Assembly (NCBI GenBank): GCA_013285855.1
Contig: JABDGW010000007.1
Location: 1 to 60,530, forward strand
Reading direction: 5' to 3'
DNA from: Bacteroidota bacterium
GTDB lineage: Bacteria; Bacteroidota; Bacteroidia; Chitinophagales; Chitinophagaceae
DNA length: 60,530 nt
Made by a program: the position numbers and the translations under genes. Shown here one piece after another: positions 55,733 through 60,530 of this stretch. The notes below the pieces were generated by a model, which worked only from the letters and a program-made list of their open reading frames with translations, was not told the DNA's origin and did not search any database. Each line of letters starts with the position of its first letter. Within the stretch, counting starts at the first letter, position 1.

Positions 55733-56311
55733 ATGATTTTACCCATAGTTGCATACGGAACCCCGGTTTTACGTGAAGTTGCAAAAGATATAACACCCGG
55801 TTATCCCAACCTTGAAAAGCTGTTGGCAGACATGTGGGAAACGCTCTACGCCAGCAATGGCGTGGGTTTGGCAGCACCGCAGGTAAATAAAAATATCCGA
55901 TTGTTTGTTGTTGACAGTATACAGCTTTTCGCGAACCAGGAAGAAGAAGATAAAGGAAAATATCCTGATGAACCCGGCTTTAAAAAAGTGTTCATTAATG
56001 CTAAAGTAAAAGAGCTGAATGGTGAGCCGTGGAATTATAATGAAGGCTGTTTAAGCATTCCGAAAATAAGAGAAGATGTTATGCGCCCTGCAACTGTAAC
56101 CATTCATTATGCTGATGAAAATTTCAATTATCATACAGATACATTTAATGGTTTAACAGCCCGTATTATACAGCATGAATATGATCATATTGAAGGCAAA
56201 CTTTTTATTGATTATATTAAACCTTTCCGCAAAAAATTATTACAGGGTAAACTTGCAGACATAACAAAAGGCAAAATAAAAGTGGACTATAAAATGATCT
56301 TTCCAAAATGA
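55733..56311 (+). CDS. def: Peptide deformylase
   Basis: 192 aa. Metal-enzyme motifs complete: GVGLAAPQV (43-51), EGCLSIP with Cys106 and QHEYDHIEG with His148, Glu149 and His152. It removes the N-terminal formyl group of new proteins. An insertion (about 66-84) between motifs 1 and 2 is typical of Bacteroidota enzymes. Its stop overlaps the next ATG by four bases (ATGA), so the following gene is coupled. Confidence 0.97.
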   Translation: MILPIVAYGTPVLREVAKDITPGYPNLEKLLADMWETLYASNGVGLAAPQVNKNIRLFVVDSIQLFANQEEEDKGKYPDEPGFKKVFINAKVKELNGEPWNYNEGCLSIPKIREDVMRPATVTIHYADENFNYHTDTFNGLTARIIQHEYDHIEGKLFIDYIKPFRKKLLQGKLADITKGKIKVDYKMIFPK

Positions 56312-57267
56312 AATTAATATATGTTATTGCTTTTTCAATCCTGTTACCGGTTACATTACTCGCTCAGAACAAAGATTCATTTATAGTAGAAGGTAAAGAC
56401 ACAACGGTTATTATTGACAAAGGCACCTTCACGCTTAAACCTGTTATTGTGCGCAACCATATGGACTATGAAAGCCTGTTGAGCCGCATACAAAACGATA
56501 CAACTTTTTATAAAGCTTTCCGCAACCTGCATGTTGTAGAATTTTCGTCATACAATAACATTAGTATACGTGATAAAAAAGATAATGTGCAGGCAAGTTA
56601 TTATAGTAAAGCAACACAACATCGCGAAAATAATTGCAGGTATACAGAAACAACAGATCAAAAAACAACCGGAGATTTTTTTGATAAAGACGGCAACTAT
56701 AATTATTTAACCGGCGAAATGTATGCTTCCATATTTCTTACAAAAGGTAAAGTGTGCGGAGAAAATAATATTGTTGCAGGAAGAGTATTTAATACTTCAG
56801 ACAAAAGCGGAACTGAAAAACATAAAGAGCAATTAAAGATGCTGTTCTTTAATCCGGGCAGGAAAATTCCGGGCATTCCTTTCATCGGTAACAAGCTTGA
56901 TCTGTATGATGAAGATGCGCACAAGCTATATGATTATACACTTGATTACGATACATATAAAGGAAACTATGTTTACATATTTTCTATAAAGCCAAAAGAT
57001 GATCTTGGTTTTTTTCAAAAGAATGATGTGGTAGTTGATGAAATGACTACTATGTTTGATGCAAAAACAATGGAAGTTGTGGGGCGAACATATTCGTTAA
57101 GTTATAAAGCAGGTCTGTATGATTTTGACGTAAAGATCCAGGTTGAAATGACTCATGCAGGTAATTTACTTGTACCCGAAACCATGCGTTATAAAGGAAA
57201 CTTTTCTGCTATTACCAAGAAAAGAGAACGCGGAGAATTTACAGCAACATTGTTTGATTTTAAGTAA
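56308..57267 (+). CDS. Secreted protein of unknown function
   Basis: 319 aa. Signal peptide MKLIYVIAFSILLPVTLLAQ, then a domain rich in Tyr and Lys; FYKAFRNLHVVEFSSYNN and LDYDTYKGNYVYIFSIKPK are reminiscent of the lipoprotein-localisation or DUF-type beta folds of Bacteroidota, but no family is recognised. ATGA overlap with def indicates coupled translation, while trpA follows 24 bp later, so all three may share one transcript. Confidence 0.7.
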   Translation: MKLIYVIAFSILLPVTLLAQNKDSFIVEGKDTTVIIDKGTFTLKPVIVRNHMDYESLLSRIQNDTTFYKAFRNLHVVEFSSYNNISIRDKKDNVQASYYSKATQHRENNCRYTETTDQKTTGDFFDKDGNYNYLTGEMYASIFLTKGKVCGENNIVAGRVFNTSDKSGTEKHKEQLKMLFFNPGRKIPGIPFIGNKLDLYDEDAHKLYDYTLDYDTYKGNYVYIFSIKPKDDLGFFQKNDVVVDEMTTMFDAKTMEVVGRTYSLSYKAGLYDFDVKIQVEMTHAGNLLVPETMRYKGNFSAITKKRERGEFTATLFDFK

Positions 57268-57291
57268 GAACTTTACGCAACAATAGTTTAC

Positions 57292-58062
57292 ATGAACCGG
57301 TTAGAAGAATTATTTCAGCGCAAAAAAAATAATGTTTTAAATGTGTACTGCACTGCAGGTTTTCCGCAGTTTGAAAACACTTTGCAGGTAATGAAAGCCC
57401 TGCAGGATAATGGTGCTGACGGAATTGAATTAGGAATGCCATACAGTGATCCGCTTGCAGATGGGCCGGTGATACAATCAAGCGGCAGCAAAGCTTTGGA
57501 AAATGGAATGACGATTGAAAAACTTTTTGCACAGTTGCAGGATTGCAGAAAAGAAATTTATGTGCCGATTATTTTAATGGGTTATATGAACCCGGTTCTG
57601 CAATATGGTTTTGAACGATTTTGCAAACATGCAGCAGCTATTCCTGTTGATGGATTAATTCTTCCCGATCTTCCGGAATATGAATTTGAAAATGAATATG
57701 CGGAAATCATTCATCGCTATGGATTGGATTTTATTTTTTTGGTTACGCCTGAAACATCAGAAGAAAGAATAAAAAAATTAGATGCATTAAGTTCAGGTTT
57801 TTTGTATGCGGTTTCATCTTCATCAACAACAGGTAATAAAAAAGATTTTAATGAAGTCTCAACATATTTGCAGCGTTTGCAAAACATGCAGTTAAAAAAC
57901 CCGGTAATGGTTGGTTTTGGTATAAAAGATAAACAAAGCTTTCAATCTGCATGTAAATATGCAAGTGGCGCTATCATCGGAACGGCTTATATAAAAGCTA
58001 TTGAAGATGCAAATAATATTCAGCAAAGCACAAAAGAATTTTTACAATCAATAATTGGATAA
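57292..58062 (+). CDS. trpA: Tryptophan synthase alpha chain
   Basis: 256 aa TIM barrel. It cleaves indole-3-glycerol phosphate to indole and triose phosphate. Catalytic Glu46 and Asp57 lie in GADGIELGMPYSDPLADGP; IILMGYMNPVLQYG and DGLILPDLPEYEF follow, and VMVGFGIKDK is the phosphate loop. No other trp gene is in the window; the usual trpB partner must be elsewhere or beyond. 85 bp separate it from the thioredoxin gene. Confidence 0.96.
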   Translation: MNRLEELFQRKKNNVLNVYCTAGFPQFENTLQVMKALQDNGADGIELGMPYSDPLADGPVIQSSGSKALENGMTIEKLFAQLQDCRKEIYVPIILMGYMNPVLQYGFERFCKHAAAIPVDGLILPDLPEYEFENEYAEIIHRYGLDFIFLVTPETSEERIKKLDALSSGFLYAVSSSSTTGNKKDFNEVSTYLQRLQNMQLKNPVMVGFGIKDKQSFQSACKYASGAIIGTAYIKAIEDANNIQQSTKEFLQSIIG

Positions 58063-58107
58063 CCATTTTCGTTAATATCTAAATCATGATTAATTTGCAT
58101 GACATTG

Positions 58108-58135
58108 AGATGCCCAATTAGGTTGGGTATGACGT
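58108..58135. repeat. Short hairpin repeat, copy 2
   Basis: AGATGCCCAA, loop TTAGG, TTGGGTATGACGT. It matches the 16615-16642 copy at 25 of 28 positions; the changes keep the RNA hairpin (one becomes a G-U pair). It lies 46 bp after trpA. Confidence 0.6.
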
Positions 58136-58147
58136 AATAAAAAAAGT

Positions 58148-59230
58148 ATGCATAAAATTTTTTCTATTTTGTTGATGTTGCCGATGCTTATCAATGCGCA
58201 AAGCAAAAAATCTTTTTTAATAACAGGAAGCATTAAATCAATTCCTGAAAATGCGCAGGTTATTTTGCTTGGTTTTAACGGCACAGATACGCTTGCAACT
58301 ACAAGCGTGCAACAAGGTGTTTTTATATTGAAAGGCAGTGTTGAAAATACAGATGCCCGCATTATTCTTTTTCCCTCTTTACAGCGCAGGATGGTTTTGT
58401 TTATGGGAAATGACACGGTGAATATTGTTGGCACCAGTGAGAATGATATTTCAATAACCGGCTCATTAACTAACCTGGATTATGAAGAATTTTTGTATGA
58501 TATAAAACCTATTAATGATTATGTAAGTTTTTACCGCAATCAAATGATGTCTGCAACATCACAGGGCCTGCATGATTCTGCTGTGATTGAATTGAACACT
58601 GCTTATAATATTTACCAAAATGCAATTGATCGTTTTATTGAACGTAAAAAAAATTCTCCTGTTGCTGCGTTGTTGCTTGCTTATAGTTATGATACAGATC
58701 CAAACCGTGATGTGCTGTTGCTTGAAAAAAGATATAACCAGCTTGGTGATGTTGCTTTACAAAGCCAGTTTGCAAAAAATCTTGCCAATGTTATAAAAGA
58801 AGATAAAGTTGGGGCTGTTGGTACGCAGTCAATTGATTTTTCACAAACAGATACAGCAGGCAAAACGGTTTCGCTCTCGCAGTTTAAAGGCAAATATGTA
58901 TTGATAGATTTTTGGGCAAGCTGGTGCCGGCCATGCCGCATGGAAAATCCAAATGTTGTTGCAGCATATAATAAATACAAAGCAAAAAATTTTACAGTGC
59001 TTGGGGTTTCGCTTGATGCGGAAAAACCAAACTGGCTGCAGGCAATTCATGCAGATAATTTAACCTGGACGCATGTAAGTGATTTAAAACAGTTTCAAAA
59101 TACTGTAGCAGAATTATATCATGTAAAAGAAATACCGCAGAATATTTTGGTTGATCCAAACGGGAAAATTGTAGCCCGCAATTTGCGCGGCGATGCATTA
59201 ATGCAAAAGCTGGATGAAATATTACAGTAA
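58148..59230 (+). CDS. TlpA-like thioredoxin protein with DUF4369 domain
   Basis: 360 aa. Signal peptide (1-18), DUF4369-like beta domain (about 23-110), a helical middle (120-220), then a thioredoxin-fold domain with WASWCRPC (Cys260, Cys263) and the cis-Pro IPQNILVD. It is periplasmic and likely reduces or isomerises disulfides, or works in cytochrome maturation with CcdA-type proteins such as the DipZ in this window (inference). It is transcribed alone. Confidence 0.92.
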   Translation: MHKIFSILLMLPMLINAQSKKSFLITGSIKSIPENAQVILLGFNGTDTLATTSVQQGVFILKGSVENTDARIILFPSLQRRMVLFMGNDTVNIVGTSENDISITGSLTNLDYEEFLYDIKPINDYVSFYRNQMMSATSQGLHDSAVIELNTAYNIYQNAIDRFIERKKNSPVAALLLAYSYDTDPNRDVLLLEKRYNQLGDVALQSQFAKNLANVIKEDKVGAVGTQSIDFSQTDTAGKTVSLSQFKGKYVLIDFWASWCRPCRMENPNVVAAYNKYKAKNFTVLGVSLDAEKPNWLQAIHADNLTWTHVSDLKQFQNTVAELYHVKEIPQNILVDPNGKIVARNLRGDALMQKLDEILQ

Positions 59231-59357
59231 GAATTTCAAAAATTTCTTGACGAGTAACAAATGGTAATATAGAGTTTTTGAGTTATGTAGCCAGCAGAGT
59301 TACGAAATAGAGTTGCTCATATTTGAGAGTTAGCTGCCATTAAATTAAGAGCCGCTC

Positions 59358-59855
59358 ATGTTTAAGAAAATAATTATCTATCTTCTTTTAATTTTTTCAC
59401 TTGTTATTGGACTATTAAGTTTGTACAGAGCATCTTTGAAGTCTTCAGACATGACAATTGTTAATGGTAGAGTGACTAATAAAATAATTTCATACTATAC
59501 AAGCTATCATACCGGACGACATTACTCTTTAATTTTTACACTTAGAGATAGACAAAATAAAATAGCAATCAATTTGGGAACAGAAAATGAGGCAAGAGAA
59601 GACGCTACTTTTTATTTAATTGATACATCAAAATTGTATAAATTTTTTATTGACCCTACAATACCTGTCGTTAATGGAGTTCAGACAGGAATAACTCGAA
59701 TTGATTATAACGACCAAACAATATTTAAATCTTCTAACAATTTAAATTTATACGGAGGACTTTGTATAAGCCTCCTAAGTATAGCAGGACTAATTTTGAT
59801 CAAGTACAAAAAAACGGCCACTAACGTGAACTGTGTAAAAAACCTACTCCGCTAA
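59358..59855 (+). CDS. Two-helix membrane protein, DUF3592-like
   Basis: 165 aa. Helices at about 4-24 (FKKIIIYLLLIFSLVIGLLS) and 130-148 (LYGGLCISLLSIAGLILI), with a ~90-residue beta-rich extracytoplasmic domain between (VNGRVTNKIISYY). The layout resembles DUF3592 proteins, but without a search this is uncertain. The last ~14 residues (TNVNCVKNLLR) look like readthrough into a neighbouring repeat-like sequence. Confidence 0.6.
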   Translation: MFKKIIIYLLLIFSLVIGLLSLYRASLKSSDMTIVNGRVTNKIISYYTSYHTGRHYSLIFTLRDRQNKIAINLGTENEAREDATFYLIDTSKLYKFFIDPTIPVVNGVQTGITRIDYNDQTIFKSSNNLNLYGGLCISLLSIAGLILIKYKKTATNVNCVKNLLR

Positions 59856-59906
59856 GCCTCCAGACTTCGCAGGATTATGCGCAAAGTCTCCGACTTATAC
59901 AATAAA

Positions 59907-60530
59907 CTACATAAACTCTTTTATATCCGCCATTAATCTTCTTGCAATATTATCAGCAGTAGTTTCAAAATTGCTTTCTGCATAAATGCGGATAATAGGT
60001 TCGGTGTTGCTTGTGCGCAAGTGCACCCAATCGTTGTCAAACTCTATCTTGAGCCCGTCTTCAGTATTTAAAGGATGATTTTTGTATTTGCGTTGCAGGT
60101 GTGAAAAAATTTTCTTTACATCAATGCCATTATCTAATTCTATTTTGTTTTTGCTGATGAAATAGTCAGGATAAGTTTTGCGTAACTGCAAAGCACTTTT
60201 ACCATTTTGTGCGAGATAGGTTAGAAATATTGCAATACCAACCAATGCATCACGGCCATAATGCAGTTGAGGTAATATAATTCCGCCATTGCCTTCACCA
60301 CCGATAACAGCATTTACTGCTTTCATTTTTGTAACCACGTTCACCTCTCCTACTGCACTTGGAAAATACTCGCCGCCATATTTAAGCGTCACATCTCTTA
60401 AAGCCCGTGTTGATGAAAGATTGCTTACCGTATTGCCCTTTGTTTTCTGCAATACATAATCTGCAACCGCTACCAGCGTATATTCTTCACCAAACAAGCT
60501 GCCATCTTCACAAATAAAACAAAGCCTGTC
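59907..60530 (-). CDS. glmM: Phosphoglucosamine mutase, C-terminal part (5' end beyond window)
   Basis: The reading frame runs to the window edge without a start; the visible part is 207 aa. GEGNGGIILPQLHYGRDA is the domain-III sugar loop of the phosphohexomutase family, and LRTSNTEPIIRIYAES the domain-IV phosphate loop. The form is that of Bacteroidota GlmM, which makes GlcN-1-P for peptidoglycan and lipopolysaccharide. The visible first codons (DRLCFICEDGSLFGEEY) show that a start at the internal TTG would truncate the fold. Confidence 0.9.
   Translation of the reverse strand, partial: DRLCFICEDGSLFGEEYTLVAVADYVLQKTKGNTVSNLSSTRALRDVTLKYGGEYFPSAVGEVNVVTKMKAVNAVIGGEGNGGIILPQLHYGRDALVGIAIFLTYLAQNGKSALQLRKTYPDYFISKNKIELDNGIDVKKIFSHLQRKYKNHPLNTEDGLKIEFDNDWVHLRTSNTEPIIRIYAESNFETTADNIARRLMADIKEFM

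Noticed and set aside
1..60530. tRNA, rRNA, prophage or IS element
   Set aside because: No cloverleaf, ribosomal RNA, integrase, transposase or phage structural gene was recognised on either strand.

Overview
The window reads as a chromosomal segment of a Bacteroidota bacterium, most likely family Chitinophagaceae (an inference from protein character; no 16S gene is present). The signs are: AT-rich DNA; promoters of the Bacteroidota type (-7 box TAnnTTTG, e.g. upstream of rpsT, glcD, odhB, ubiA); few Shine-Dalgarno sites; the gliding/type IX secretion genes gldE and gldD next to mutY and ssb; a cupredoxin protein with a type IX-like C-terminal sorting domain; a two-component-propeller histidine kinase; and DUF3857, DUF3109 and DUF4369 families. 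No rRNA, tRNA, CRISPR array, prophage or IS transposase was found.

Layout. 1-5.8 kb: two hybrid histidine kinases on the minus strand, one a large 14-repeat propeller sensor cut by the window edge, the other sensor-less with a degenerate ATP-binding domain, plus a small membrane protein. 6-18.5 kb: patatin, MBL hydrolase, mutY, ssb, gldE, gldD, DUF3109, LutB-like, mnmA, a secreted orphan, an alpha/beta hydrolase and DipZ. 18.7-22 kb: a SRPBCC-ArsR pair with a strong palindromic operator, then a zeta-like kinase/small-protein module wedged between two copies of the glcD promoter and 5' end. 22-30 kb: LOG protein, dihydroorotase, a MutS-domain-V ATPase, a GH18 protein and a secreted kinase-like/BamA-barrel fusion. 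30-34 kb: a frameshifted thioesterase, a REC-CheR-CheB operon and small secreted proteins. 34-38.5 kb: a compact cluster of sigma-70 factor, membrane TPR protein, tiny single-pass protein and TPR-CHAT protease. 38.5-46.4 kb: odhB, odhA (2-oxoglutarate dehydrogenase), rpsT and clpB. 46.5-52.5 kb: three tandem DUF3857/transglutaminase-like paralogues, two of which have lost the catalytic Cys and His. 52.7-60.5 kb: cupredoxin, TrmH-family methyltransferase, UbiA-type prenyltransferase, ruvX, def, trpA, a TlpA-like thioredoxin and the 3' end of glmM.

The intergenic DNA is structured. Four genes (mnmA, a mutS-like gene, odhB, def) carry a CCCTTTAGGG hairpin and a G-rich run directly against the start codon. 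Three unrelated 7-bp-period repeat families sit on gene boundaries and inside odhB linkers. Several short hairpin repeats and one roughly 120-bp GC-rich dispersed element also occur. Three decayed genes (thioesterase, a ~58-residue small protein, a truncated START-domain ORF) are recorded.

The strongest candidate for an undescribed system is the sigma factor / membrane TPR / mini-TM / CHAT protease cluster. Its predicted topology would let an envelope CHAT protease act on an anti-sigma-like protein. Next come the kinase-like/BamA fusion and the zeta-like module with its duplicated promoter. All calls come from reading the sequence; no database search was run.
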